This document shows positions 32,763-40,852 of a stretch of DNA of 64,000 nt, piece by piece; the stretch's first letter is position 1, and the number at the start of each line of letters is the position of its first letter. The notes beneath the pieces are model-generated. The model was not told the DNA's origin and did no database searches. It worked only from the letters and a program-made list of their open reading frames with translations. The stretch comes from Chromobacterium amazonense (GTDB lineage Bacteria; Pseudomonadota; Gammaproteobacteria; Burkholderiales; Chromobacteriaceae), in contig NZ_MKCR01000027.1 of the NCBI RefSeq assembly GCF_001855565.1, positions 124,001 to 188,000 on the forward strand, read 5' to 3'. The translations under genes and the position numbers were made by a program.

Positions 32763-32777
32763 GTTGGCATTTCCTGC

Positions 32778-32826
32778 TGTTGGTATCAGCAGTGATGGTA
32801 TCTTCGTACCAATATATATACCAACA
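32778..32826. promoter_or_regulatory. Putative integrase arm-type sites, right end
   Basis: Inverted copies of TACCAACA (TGTTGGTA at 32778-32785, TACCAACA at 32819-32826) flank the integrase promoter. The octamer recurs as a direct pair at 17747-17766, which helps define the two ends of the element. Confidence 0.4.
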
Positions 32827-32940
32827 TTTTGCGCCGGCTTTGGCTGGATGGCGCTGGACGGAAATGGACAACAAAAAACCCGCAAAGCCTTGTGCTGTGC
32901 GGGTTTCCTGGTACTTCTCGGACTCTCTCGGAGTTGTCGC

Positions 32941-33025
32941 TGGTGCCCAGAGTCGGACTCGAACCGACACGCCTTGCGGCGGGGGATTTTGAATCCCCTG
33001 CGTCTACCAATTTCGCCACCCGGGC
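32941..33025 (-). tRNA. tRNA-Leu (anticodon CAA)
   Basis: It folds as a class II tRNA: acceptor GCCCGGG/TCTGGGC with G-U wobbles, D-arm with TGGTAGACG, anticodon stem GGGGA/TCCCC with loop TTCAAAA (anticodon CAA, reading UUG), a long variable arm and T-loop TTCGAGT. CCA is encoded. Its 3' end points into the island and is the likely integration target. Confidence 0.96.
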
Positions 33026-33083
33026 GACATCTGCGAGAGAACGAATCTTAACCTTCGCCGTCGCGCTTGTAAATAGTTGCGGC

Positions 33084-33980
33084 TTAGTCTTTTTTCAGTT
33101 TCAGCGCGTAGTCGTACAGTTGCTTGCGGTTGGCGCCGCTGATCTGGGCCGCCAGCGTGGCGGCTTGCTTGGTGGGCAGGTCGGCGGCCAGGATTTGCAG
33201 CACGCGCATGGCTTCGGCCGGCGGCGCGTCGTTATCGGCTTCTACGGCCGGGGCGGCGTCGATGATCAGGGCGATTTCGCCGCGCTGCTGGTTGCTGTCG
33301 GCCTTTACCCACTCCAGCAGTTCCGCCGCCGGCAGCGCGTGGAAGGTTTCAAAGGTTTTGGTCAGTTCGCGCGCGATCATCACGCGGCGTTCGCCGCCCA
33401 GTTCCGCCACGATGTCTTCCAGCGCGTCCACAATGCGGTGCGGCGCTTCGTAGCAGACGGTGAGATGGGGGGCGGACAGCCATTGCTGCAGCGTTTTGCG
33501 GCGTTCGCCGCTTTTGGGCGGCAAAAAGCCGTGGAAAAGGAAGGTGGGGGCGGTGAAGCCGCTGGCGGACAGCGCGGCGATGACGGCGCTGGCGCCGGGC
33601 AGCGGCCGCACCGGGTGGCCGGCGGCGCGCACGGCTTCCACCAGCCGCGCGCCGGGGTCGGACACGGCCGGGGTGCCGGCGTCGGATACCTGGACCACGA
33701 TCTGCCCTTCGGACAGCCAGCGCACCACTTGTTCCGCCATGCCGCGCTCGTTGTGTTCGCGCAGGCTGACCAGCCGTTTGGCGCGGATGCCATAGGCGGA
33801 CAGCAGCTGGCCGGTGACGCGGGTGTCTTCGGCGCAAACCACGTCGGCGGCTTCAAACGCCGCCAGCGCGCGCGCGCTGATGTCGGCCAGATTTCCAATG
33901 GGCGTGGCCACCACATATAATGTCCCGCTACAGAAACTATCCCTGGCGGCATCGATCAGGTGGGCGAACGAGTTATGCAA
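33084..33980 (-). CDS. rsmI: 16S rRNA (cytidine-1402 2'-O) methyltransferase RsmI
   Basis: This tetrapyrrole-methylase-fold enzyme puts the 2'-O-methyl on C1402 in the ribosomal P site. Family signatures: GTLYVVATPIGNLADIS, AEDTRVTGQLL, VSDAGTPAVSDPG and LPGASAVIAAL. The 298-residue length is normal. The start is probably a TTG preceded by GGAG at seven bases. It diverges from the lpoA-like gene, the two start codons lying within six bases of each other. Confidence 0.95.
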   Translation of the reverse strand: MHNSFAHLIDAARDSFCSGTLYVVATPIGNLADISARALAAFEAADVVCAEDTRVTGQLLSAYGIRAKRLVSLREHNERGMAEQVVRWLSEGQIVVQVSDAGTPAVSDPGARLVEAVRAAGHPVRPLPGASAVIAALSASGFTAPTFLFHGFLPPKSGERRKTLQQWLSAPHLTVCYEAPHRIVDALEDIVAELGGERRVMIARELTKTFETFHALPAAELLEWVKADSNQQRGEIALIIDAAPAVEADNDAPPAEAMRVLQILAADLPTKQAATLAAQISGANRKQLYDYALKLKKD

Positions 33981-35138
33981 AGACTGACTCCGCTGTTATT
34001 GGTGAGCTTGGCGCTGACGTGGTTGACGCCGGCGCTGGCGCAAACCCCAGACTATATCATCCAAAGCAACGGCGCGCCGATGCGCGCGCTGCAGCAAGCG
34101 CCCGGCCAGACGCCGCGGCTGGCCCCCGCGCCGGCGCAGACGGCGCCTGCCGCGGCAGCCTTGCCCAGCCCCGCGCCGGCAGCCAGCGCGCCGGCCTTCC
34201 GGCCGGCGAACGGGCGGCCCAAGATCAAGATAGGGCTGATCCTGCCCAACGAATCGGCCGCGCTGGGCGAGGCGGCGGCCGTGGTGCGCAGCGGCGTGGA
34301 GGCGGCGGCCCAGGTGGACCAAAACGCCGAGCTGGTCAGCGTGGACGCCACTACCGACAATGTGGTGCAGCGCTATCGCGCGGCGGTGGCGGACGGGGTC
34401 AATGTGGTGATCGGCCCGCTGTCGCGCGGCGCCATCGCCCAGCTGGCGCCGTCGGTGACAGTGCCGACCCTCGCGCTGAATTCCATCGACCGCGACGCCG
34501 CGGCCAATGCCAAACTGTTTTCCTTGTCGCTGATCGTGGAGGGCGAGGCGCGCCAGCTGGCGCAGCTGATGCGCGATGACGGCCGCGCCAACCCCTTGCT
34601 GGTGGTGGGCGGCGATGCTTTGTCGCAGCGCCTGGCCAAGGCTTTTGCCGATGAATGGCGCCGGCTGAATGGCAAGGACGCGCTGCGGCAGGCGTATGAT
34701 CCCAACAACCTGCCGGCGTTGCTGCAGGCCAGCGGCCAGGCCGATTCCCTGGCCTTGGCGCTGGACGCCGCGCAAGCCGGCAAGCTGAAGGCGGCGCTGA
34801 CGCCGGACCTGCCGGTATATGGCACTTCGCAGCTGAATGCCGGCGGCAGTCAGCCGGAGCTGGCCGGCGTGCGCTTCATCGACATGCCGTGGTTTTTGAT
34901 GCCGGATCATCCGGCGGTGAAGCGTTATCCGCGGCCGACGACGCCGCTGACCGCGCAGACGGAGCGGCTGTACGCGCTGGGCATCGACGCCTACCGTCTG
35001 GCGGTGCTGATGGCGGGCAGCCGTCCCGGCGCGGCGGTGAAGCTGGACGGCGTCACCGGCGATTTGAAGCTGGGCCGCGACCGGGTGTTCGAGCGGCAGC
35101 TGCCGGCCGGCGTGATGGGCGGCAACGCGCTGCAATGA
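33975..35138 (+). CDS. lpoA: LpoA/LppC-family penicillin-binding protein activator
   Basis: A 387-residue exported protein. It has a signal peptide (about residues 1-22), a Pro/Ala-rich linker (about 40-75), then the periplasmic-binding-protein-like domain seen in LppC/LpoA C-terminal regions ([12 protein letters not shown] start; PDHPAVKRY near the end). It should activate peptidoglycan synthases from the outer membrane or periplasm. It lacks the Cys lipobox of E. coli LpoA and the N-terminal TPR domain. The order rsmI, lpoA, yraN, SIS protein, dolP matches E. coli yraLMNOP. An upstream GTG at 33960 is an alternative start. Confidence 0.87.
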   Translation: MQRLTPLLLVSLALTWLTPALAQTPDYIIQSNGAPMRALQQAPGQTPRLAPAPAQTAPAAAALPSPAPAASAPAFRPANGRPKIKIGLILPNESAALGEAAAVVRSGVEAAAQVDQNAELVSVDATTDNVVQRYRAAVADGVNVVIGPLSRGAIAQLAPSVTVPTLALNSIDRDAAANAKLFSLSLIVEGEARQLAQLMRDDGRANPLLVVGGDALSQRLAKAFADEWRRLNGKDALRQAYDPNNLPALLQASGQADSLALALDAAQAGKLKAALTPDLPVYGTSQLNAGGSQPELAGVRFIDMPWFLMPDHPAVKRYPRPTTPLTAQTERLYALGIDAYRLAVLMAGSRPGAAVKLDGVTGDLKLGRDRVFERQLPAGVMGGNALQ

Positions 35139-35476
35139 ACCAGGCCGGGCGCGATGCCGAAGACCGCGCGCTGGCGCTGCTGCAACAGCGCGGCCTGAAA
35201 CTGGTGGCGCGCAACTGGCATTGCCGCGGCGGGGAGATCGATCTGATCATGCGCGATGGCGACGCCTTGGTGTTTGTAGAGGTGCGCCATCGCGGCGGCG
35301 GACGCTTCGGCAGCGCCGCCGACAGCATCACCCAGGCCAAGCAGCGGAAACTGCTGCTGGCCGCGGAAGTCTATCTAGCCAGCCACAACATTCATGCGCC
35401 TTGCCGCTTCGACGCGGTGGTGAGCGTGGGCGGCGAGCCGCCGCAGTGGCTGAAGAACGTATTTACGCAGTATTAG
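35135..35476 (+). CDS. yraN: YraN/UPF0102 endonuclease-like protein
   Basis: A 113-residue protein with a PD-(D/E)xK-like fold. The [22 protein letters not shown] stretch holds the predicted active-site Glu, Asp and ExK-like residues. The family sits in Holliday-junction resolvase-like space and its role is unknown. The ATG overlaps the lpoA stop (ATGA). Confidence 0.92.
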   Translation: MNQAGRDAEDRALALLQQRGLKLVARNWHCRGGEIDLIMRDGDALVFVEVRHRGGGRFGSAADSITQAKQRKLLLAAEVYLASHNIHAPCRFDAVVSVGGEPPQWLKNVFTQY

Positions 35477-35497
35477 TTGAGAAAAGGGGATTCCCCA

Positions 35498-36088
35498 ATG
35501 GATCTGATTGACCGGGTCAACGGCCATTTTCTGGAAAGCATCGCCGCCAAGCAGGAGGCGATGGAGCTGCTGTCGCCGGGCGTGGCCGCGGCGGCCGAGC
35601 TGATGGTGGCCTGCCTGATGAACGAGGGCAAGATTCTGGCCTGCGGCAATGGCGGTTCCGCCGCCGACGCCCAGCACTTCGCCGCGGAAATGGTGGGCCG
35701 CTTCGAGAAGGAGCGGCCGGGCCTGGCGGCGATTTCGCTGGCTACCGATACTTCGGCCTTGACCGCCATCGGCAACGATTACGATTTCGACATGGTGTTT
35801 TCCAAGCAGGTGCGGGCGCTGGGCCACACCAACGACCTGCTGCTGGCCATTTCGACATCCGGCAATTCCGCCAATGTGATCGAGGCCATCTACGCCGCGC
35901 ACGAGCGCGGCATGAGCGTGATCGCGTTGACCGGCAAGGATGGCGGCAAGGTGACGGAAATCCTGTCGCCGGAAGATATACACCTGAACGTGCCGTCGCT
36001 GCGCACCTGCCGGATCCAGGAAGTGCATATCCTGCTGATCCACGCGCTATGCGACGCCATTGACTGCATGCTGCTTGGGGGAGAGTAA
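35498..36088 (+). CDS. gmhA: SIS-domain protein, GmhA/DiaA type
   Basis: A 196-residue sugar isomerase-fold protein. [26 protein letters not shown] carries the sugar-phosphate loop plus the His and Glu of GmhA, and [15 protein letters not shown] carries the Gln and His. These residues favour sedoheptulose-7-phosphate isomerase activity (ADP-heptose for LPS). The gene position equals that of E. coli diaA, which binds DnaA and promotes initiation. The sequence cannot decide between the two roles. AGGGGA stands eight bases before the ATG. Confidence 0.85.
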   Translation: MDLIDRVNGHFLESIAAKQEAMELLSPGVAAAAELMVACLMNEGKILACGNGGSAADAQHFAAEMVGRFEKERPGLAAISLATDTSALTAIGNDYDFDMVFSKQVRALGHTNDLLLAISTSGNSANVIEAIYAAHERGMSVIALTGKDGGKVTEILSPEDIHLNVPSLRTCRIQEVHILLIHALCDAIDCMLLGGE

Positions 36089-36676
36089 ATGAAACAAACC
36101 GTATTCGCATTGCTGCTGGCGGCTGGCCTGGCCAGCGGCCTGAGCGGCTGCGTCGGCCTGGTGGCGGGCGCGGCTGCCGGCGGCGTGCTGGTGGCCGCAG
36201 ACCGCCGCACCAGCGGCGCTTATGTGGACGACCAGGGCATTGAGCTGAAGTCCGGCGAGCAGATCGCCAGCCGTCTGCCGTCCGCCCACGTCAACCGCAA
36301 CAGCTTCAACCGCGCCGTGCTGCTGACCGGTGAGGTGCCCACCGAAGAAGCGCGCCAGCAGGCGGAGCTGATCGTGCGCGGCATTCCCAATGTGCGCCGC
36401 GTCTACAACTACCTGACGGTGGGCCCGGTTTCCGGCTTCTCCGAGCGCAGCAACGACACCTGGATCACCAGCAAGGTGCGCACCCGCCTGCTGGATGGCA
36501 AGGGCTACAATCCCAATGACGTGAAGGTGGTGACCGAGCGCGGCGTTGTCTACATGCTGGGCCTGGTGACGCAGGCCGAAGGCCAGATAGCGGCCAAGGT
36601 GGTCAGCGAAACCGCCGGCGTGCAGAAGGTGGTGACCTTGTTTGAATACATTCAGGACGTGACGCCGGCCAAGTAA
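36089..36676 (+). CDS. dolP: BON-domain lipoprotein DolP
   Basis: A 195-residue outer-membrane lipoprotein. Lipobox LSGC gives an acylated Cys at residue 21. Two BON domains follow (about 50-115 and 125-190), with VLLTGEVPTEEARQQAE and VVYMLGLVTQAEGQ as their cores. DolP (YraP) supports outer-membrane integrity and the Bam complex. It starts one base after the SIS gene stop and ends the five-gene cluster with a strong terminator. Confidence 0.92.
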   Translation: MKQTVFALLLAAGLASGLSGCVGLVAGAAAGGVLVAADRRTSGAYVDDQGIELKSGEQIASRLPSAHVNRNSFNRAVLLTGEVPTEEARQQAELIVRGIPNVRRVYNYLTVGPVSGFSERSNDTWITSKVRTRLLDGKGYNPNDVKVVTERGVVYMLGLVTQAEGQIAAKVVSETAGVQKVVTLFEYIQDVTPAK

Positions 36677-36690
36677 GGCGGGCAATCGAA

Positions 36691-36721
36691 AAACAAGCGG
36701 CCAGCAGGCCGCTTGTTTTTT
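36691..36721 (+). terminator. Terminator after dolP
   Basis: AAACAAGCGGCC/GGCCGCTTGTTT has a 4-nt loop and is followed by TTTTT. It can also serve the minus-strand EAL gene, which ends ten bases away. Confidence 0.93.
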
Positions 36722-36730
36722 GGGTTGGGA

Positions 36731-37933
36731 TCAGGCGATGTCGGTTTGCGGCACCAGCAGGTCGGCGCACAGCACATGCATGCATTCGTCGATTTCTATC
36801 GCCATCGACATCGTCACGCAGGAGCGCGGATCGGTCATCGACAGATACGGCTCGCTCATATACAGCACGCCGGGCTGGTCCACCGCGTGCTGGAAGTAGC
36901 TGCGGCGCGACCACACCGCGCCGGTGGTGTCGGACAGCGGCGCGTAGCGCGGGTCCGGCGTCGCAGAGGCTTGGCGGTTGTTCAGGTTGCGGCCGATCTG
37001 CCGCCCCTCGCTGTTCAGCAGGAAGCAGCGGATCACGTCCGGCAGGCTCAGCATGGGTTTGGCCGCCAGGTCGAACGGCGTGCCTTGCATCAGCGAGATG
37101 GCGCTCTGCACGAAGCATTGCCGCGCCAGCTCGATCTGGCGGCGGGTGAGTTTGCGCTTGAGCAGCGCATGCGCCATCAGCTCGTCCCAGCGTTCGTCCA
37201 GCTTGGGGGTGATGATGTCGTCGCCATCGGGCTGCTCCGCCGGATGGGCCACAAAATAACCCTGGATCAGGTCGCAGCCGGAGTCCATGGCCACCAGCAC
37301 ATCGCGCTCGGTTTCGATGCCTTCCAGCACCACCAATGCACCGATTTCGTGCATCAAGCGCACCAGGCGCGCCAGCAGGCTGCGGCTGCGCGGCTGATGG
37401 ATGGCGTTGCGCATCAGCTGGCGGTCGAATTTCACCATCGCCGGCTCCAGCTGGCACACCCGCTCCAGATTGGAGTGGCCCACGCCAAAGTCGTCGATGG
37501 CGATCATAAAGCCGTTGTTTTTCAACAGATGCACGCCTTCCAGCAGCGCCTCGTCCACCTCCAGCACATGCTCCAGCACTTCCAGCACTACTTGGTGCGG
37601 TTCCAGTCCGGCTTGGCGGATGTTGTTGACCAGCGCCATCGCCCGGTCGGGACGCGACAGCGAGGCGGCGTCGATGTTCAGGAACAGCCAGCGCGGGTGC
37701 TCGGATTCCAGCTTGAGAAAGCGCTGGATGTGGGCCAGGCTGACGGCGACGTCCAGCTGATGGCGCTGCTCGGGGGATATGGCGGTGTAGAAGGCTTCGG
37801 CAGGCGTGAGCGCGTCCTTGCCTTGCTCGGCTCGCAGCAACGCCTCCACGCCTATGCTGCGTCGATGTGCCAGGCTGTAGACAGGCTGGAAATGGCTGCC
37901 GATTTTCAGGCCGGCGTGCTCGAAAGCTGTCAT
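36731..37933 (-). CDS. EAL-domain cyclic-di-GMP phosphodiesterase
   Basis: A 400-residue soluble protein. The N-terminal EAL domain (about 10-240) has all catalytic residues: EAL motif (VEALLR, Glu30), NIDA (Asn86), EVLE (Glu118, Glu121), DDFG (Asp147, Asp148), VKFD (Lys168), EGIE (Glu204) and QGYF. It should linearise c-di-GMP. The C-terminal ~150 residues resemble a YkuI/PAS-like sensor region (GRNLNNRQ...YFQHAVDQPGVLYMSEPYLS), which may sense a small ligand. It stands alone. Confidence 0.93.
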   Translation of the reverse strand: MTAFEHAGLKIGSHFQPVYSLAHRRSIGVEALLRAEQGKDALTPAEAFYTAISPEQRHQLDVAVSLAHIQRFLKLESEHPRWLFLNIDAASLSRPDRAMALVNNIRQAGLEPHQVVLEVLEHVLEVDEALLEGVHLLKNNGFMIAIDDFGVGHSNLERVCQLEPAMVKFDRQLMRNAIHQPRSRSLLARLVRLMHEIGALVVLEGIETERDVLVAMDSGCDLIQGYFVAHPAEQPDGDDIITPKLDERWDELMAHALLKRKLTRRQIELARQCFVQSAISLMQGTPFDLAAKPMLSLPDVIRCFLLNSEGRQIGRNLNNRQASATPDPRYAPLSDTTGAVWSRRSYFQHAVDQPGVLYMSEPYLSMTDPRSCVTMSMAIEIDECMHVLCADLLVPQTDIA

Positions 37934-38021
37934 CGCGATGCGGTCTCCCTGTCAGCGGGTTCTTATTTGACCCGTCCCGCCTTACAAGCAAGCGGCATTC
38001 CAGTTTAGTGCATGGACATGA

Positions 38022-38048
38022 AAATAAAAAACGGGCCTCACGGCCCGT
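38022..38048 (-). terminator. Terminator of the Tim44-like gene
   Basis: ACGGGCC/GGCCCGT is a 7-bp stem with a 4-nt loop; on the minus strand it is followed by TTTTTTATTTT. Confidence 0.85.
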
Positions 38049-38100
38049 CGTCAACGAGTGTTAAGCGCGACCGGAACGCAACAGCGTCCGCGCGCCTCGT

Positions 38101-39081
38101 TTAGTCCTGCTGAATGCCCGCCACCAGCCAGCGTCCGCCGGTGCTGTCATCCTTCACGTAATGCCAGATCTCGCTGAACGGCACGACCGGCGCGCCCACT
38201 TCCTCGCTTACCTGGCCGGAGAAGCGCACGCTGGCGATGTAGCGGCCGCCTTCGACGGCGGCGTCGGCCAGCTGGCAATCCAGCTGCGAGAAGTCCGCCA
38301 CGCCGCTGTTGCTGGCGATGTCGCTGATCAGCGCATTGAACAGGTCCGGCGTCATGTACTTGCGCACTTCTTCCATGCTGTCCGGGGTGTTCAGGCTTTG
38401 CAGGTGCAGGAAGGTAGCCTTGGCCTGGCGCAGGAAGTTAGGCGTTTCGGTGCCGTCGGGCAGGCGAGTCTGCGGCGCGCTGCTAGGCGCAGGGGCGCCG
38501 CCGCCGAAGCTGTTGCCGCCGTTCATGCCGGAGCCGATTTTCGGAATCGGATCAAAGCCGCGCGGCTGTTCGGCCATGCCTTGCGGCATGCCGGCCGGTT
38601 GCGGCGCATTGGCGCCCGGCGCGCCGGCCTTGCGGCGGAAGAACATGAAGCCGCCCACCAGCAGCAGGCCCAGCAGGGCCAGCATGCCCCACGGCATGCC
38701 GCTATCCTTTTGCTGTTGCGCCGGCGCGGCGTTGCCTGCGGCGTCCTGCGGCGCCGCTTGCTGATTGGCGTGTTGCTTGTCGCTGCCGGCGGAGCCCAGC
38801 ATGTAGCCGGCGGCCGCGCCTGCCGCGCCGGCGGCCAGCGCGGTGCCGATGCCCGGGCCGCTCTTCTGCGGTTGAGCCTGTGCCGGGGCGGCGGCCGGAG
38901 CCGGCACGCCGGCGGACTGCGGCGCCTGGGCCGGCGTGCTCGGTTGATAGCTGCGGGTGGGCGTGGAGCGCTGCATGCCTGCGCTCTTGCCCTTGCCCAG
39001 GCGCGCGGCCTCGGCAAACGGTGTCGCCAACACGGAAACCATGGTGAAGGCGAGTACGATCGTCTTCGCGCGAGTGGTCAT
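38101..39081 (-). CDS. Tim44-like domain membrane protein
   Basis: A 326-residue protein. It has a signal peptide (residues 1-25), then a Pro/Ala/Gln-rich stretch (about 35-125), one transmembrane helix (MPWGMLALLGLLLVGGFMFF, about 130-150), a second linker and a Tim44-like domain (about 215-326: FLRQAKATFLHLQSLNTPDSMEEVRKYMTPDLF). In bacteria the role of these proteins is unclear. AGGA precedes the chosen ATG. Alternative: cell-envelope assembly factor. Confidence 0.87.
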   Translation of the reverse strand: MTTRAKTIVLAFTMVSVLATPFAEAARLGKGKSAGMQRSTPTRSYQPSTPAQAPQSAGVPAPAAAPAQAQPQKSGPGIGTALAAGAAGAAAGYMLGSAGSDKQHANQQAAPQDAAGNAAPAQQQKDSGMPWGMLALLGLLLVGGFMFFRRKAGAPGANAPQPAGMPQGMAEQPRGFDPIPKIGSGMNGGNSFGGGAPAPSSAPQTRLPDGTETPNFLRQAKATFLHLQSLNTPDSMEEVRKYMTPDLFNALISDIASNSGVADFSQLDCQLADAAVEGGRYIASVRFSGQVSEEVGAPVVPFSEIWHYVKDDSTGGRWLVAGIQQD

Positions 39082-39133
39082 TTTCTTTGTCCTGAGTGGT
39101 TTAGTTGCCCCGGTAAGACCGGGAAGATGCGAT

Positions 39134-39832
39134 TTAGTTTTGGTTTTCTTGCAGAATTTCAAGCACCGTTGCCTTGTTGGCAGCGATGCCGAAGCGGACA
39201 TTGTAGCAATACAGCATCACGCCGTAGACGCGTTGCGGATCGTCCTGATAGGCCGGGCGCGGGTCTTGGGCCAACACTTGCTCCACCAGCGTCGCGAAGC
39301 CCGGCGGCGGCTCAAGCTCCGTCAATTGGCGCAGGGCGGCGTCGCTCCATTCTACTTTCAGCAGCGGCGGCGGGCCGTCGACAAAGCCGCCGGCCGCGTT
39401 CGGGCGCGACTCGACGAAGGGAATGTACGGCTTGATGTCCAGGACCGGCGTGCCGTCCAGCAGGTCGGCCCCGGCCAGTTGCAGCGACACACCGCCTTCC
39501 GTCGAGACCGAAACCAGCTCCACCAGCGATAGCCCCAAGGGATTGGGGCGGTGGGTGGAGCGGCTGGCGAACACGCCCACCTTGGCGTTGCCGCCCAGCC
39601 GCGGCGGCCGCACCAGCGGCTGCCAGCCGCGTTCCAGCGTCTGGTGGAACACGAAGCTGATCCAGACGTGGGAGAAGGCCTCCAGCCCGCGCACGCAGTC
39701 TGGATGGTTGTAAGGCGGCAGCAGCTGCAGTGTGACGCCGGCAGCCGTCGCCAGCGAGGGCTGGCGCGGGATGCCGAATTTTTCCCGATACGGCGAGTGG
39801 ATCACGCCTATCGGTTCAAAGGTGTAGTTCAT
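39134..39832 (-). CDS. trmO: tRNA-Thr (m6t6A37) methyltransferase TrmO
   Basis: A 232-residue YaeB/TrmO protein, which adds the N6-methyl to t6A37 of tRNA-Thr using SAM. Family signatures: EPIGVIHSPYREKFGIPRQP, LEAFSHVWISFVFHQ, VFASRSTHRPNPLGLSLVEL, and DLLDGTPVLDIKPYIPFVES. The length and domain order are normal. It reads in the same direction as the Tim44-like gene. Confidence 0.95.
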   Translation of the reverse strand: MNYTFEPIGVIHSPYREKFGIPRQPSLATAAGVTLQLLPPYNHPDCVRGLEAFSHVWISFVFHQTLERGWQPLVRPPRLGGNAKVGVFASRSTHRPNPLGLSLVELVSVSTEGGVSLQLAGADLLDGTPVLDIKPYIPFVESRPNAAGGFVDGPPPLLKVEWSDAALRQLTELEPPPGFATLVEQVLAQDPRPAYQDDPQRVYGVMLYCYNVRFGIAANKATVLEILQENQN

Positions 39833-39902
39833 GCCGCGATTGTAGCATTCCGTCTAGGCATGAACCCCGTCGTCGTCCGTCGGATGTCTCCCGATTGCCG
39901 GC

Positions 39903-40661
39903 TCAGGCGGCGGCGCCGACAAAATGCTTGTTGTAGCGCGCATTCAGCCGGCTCATCGGCAGCAGCATGAAGAAGTCGGCGCAGTTGAAGTCCGGGTCCC
40001 AGGCCGGTTCGCCGCAGACATGGGCGCCGGCGCGCAGATAGCCCTTGATCAGCGGCGGCAGCGGCACCGGGGCGCTGTCGTCGACAACCCGGTCCAGCGG
40101 TAGCGGCAGATGCGGGAAGACGCGCCATTCCGGCGGCGACAGGTACTGGCCTTCCAGCTGGCGGTAGAGGCTGACCGCCTGATGGCCGCCGTCGGTCAGC
40201 GACACGCTGGCGCAGCCGGCCAGATAGGCGCCGTTCTGGCTGGCGACGTAATCGGCCAGGCCGGACCACAAGAGGGCGATCACCGCGCCGGAGCGGAAGT
40301 CGCGGTGCACGCAGGAGCGGCCCACTTCGATCAGGTTGTCGCGCAGGTGGGACAGGCGGGAGAGATCGAATTCGTGTTCGGAATACAGGCTGGGCGCGCT
40401 GCGGGCGGCGGTAGGGGGGAGCATGCGGTAGGTGCCCACCACCAGGCCGGTATTGTGGTCCTCTACGATCAGGTGGTCGCACAGCTCGTCGTATTCGTCG
40501 CAGTCTATGCCCAGGTCGCGCGAGGCCAGTTCGGCGCCCATTTCGCCGGCAAACACTTCGAAGCGCAGTTTCTGCGCGCGGCGAATGTCTTCGGCGCTCT
40601 GCGCCAGGCGGACTGCGAGTCGCGGTTTGCTTCTGCTTGCAAGTTGTTCATTTAGCAGCAT
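39903..40661 (-). CDS. OlsB-like GNAT acyltransferase
   Basis: A 252-residue acyltransferase of the OlsB/autoinducer-synthase-like GNAT branch. Core: VVGTYRMLPP, EHEFDLSRL, EVGRSCVHRDFRSGAVIALLWSGLADYV (acyl-chain tunnel/pantetheine site), and DFNCADFFMLLPMSRLNARYNKHF at the end. OlsB makes lyso-ornithine lipid from ornithine and acyl-ACP. The partner OlsA is not next door, so ornithine-lipid synthesis is plausible but not shown. Confidence 0.82.
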   Translation of the reverse strand: MLLNEQLASRSKPRLAVRLAQSAEDIRRAQKLRFEVFAGEMGAELASRDLGIDCDEYDELCDHLIVEDHNTGLVVGTYRMLPPTAARSAPSLYSEHEFDLSRLSHLRDNLIEVGRSCVHRDFRSGAVIALLWSGLADYVASQNGAYLAGCASVSLTDGGHQAVSLYRQLEGQYLSPPEWRVFPHLPLPLDRVVDDSAPVPLPPLIKGYLRAGAHVCGEPAWDPDFNCADFFMLLPMSRLNARYNKHFVGAAA

Positions 40662-40790
40662 GTTTTGCCCCTCGTCGTGATGAGCTTATGCTAGGTGTCG
40701 AGTTTGACAATGCGATGTCCGAAACATGACCTTGTGGTGACCGTGGCTTGACGATATGGTGACGGCCGCGGGTTTATTGAAATCAAGGAC

Positions 40791-40819
40791 TTATCAGTCA
40801 AACGGATTTGGCGTAAAAT
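40791..40819 (+). promoter_or_regulatory. Promoter of mnmG
   Basis: TTATCA, 17-base spacer, TAAAAT, ending 34 bases before the start codon. Confidence 0.5.
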
Positions 40820-40852
40820 AGGCCGTTTTTCCGCTTGATTTGCTCTTTCGCC

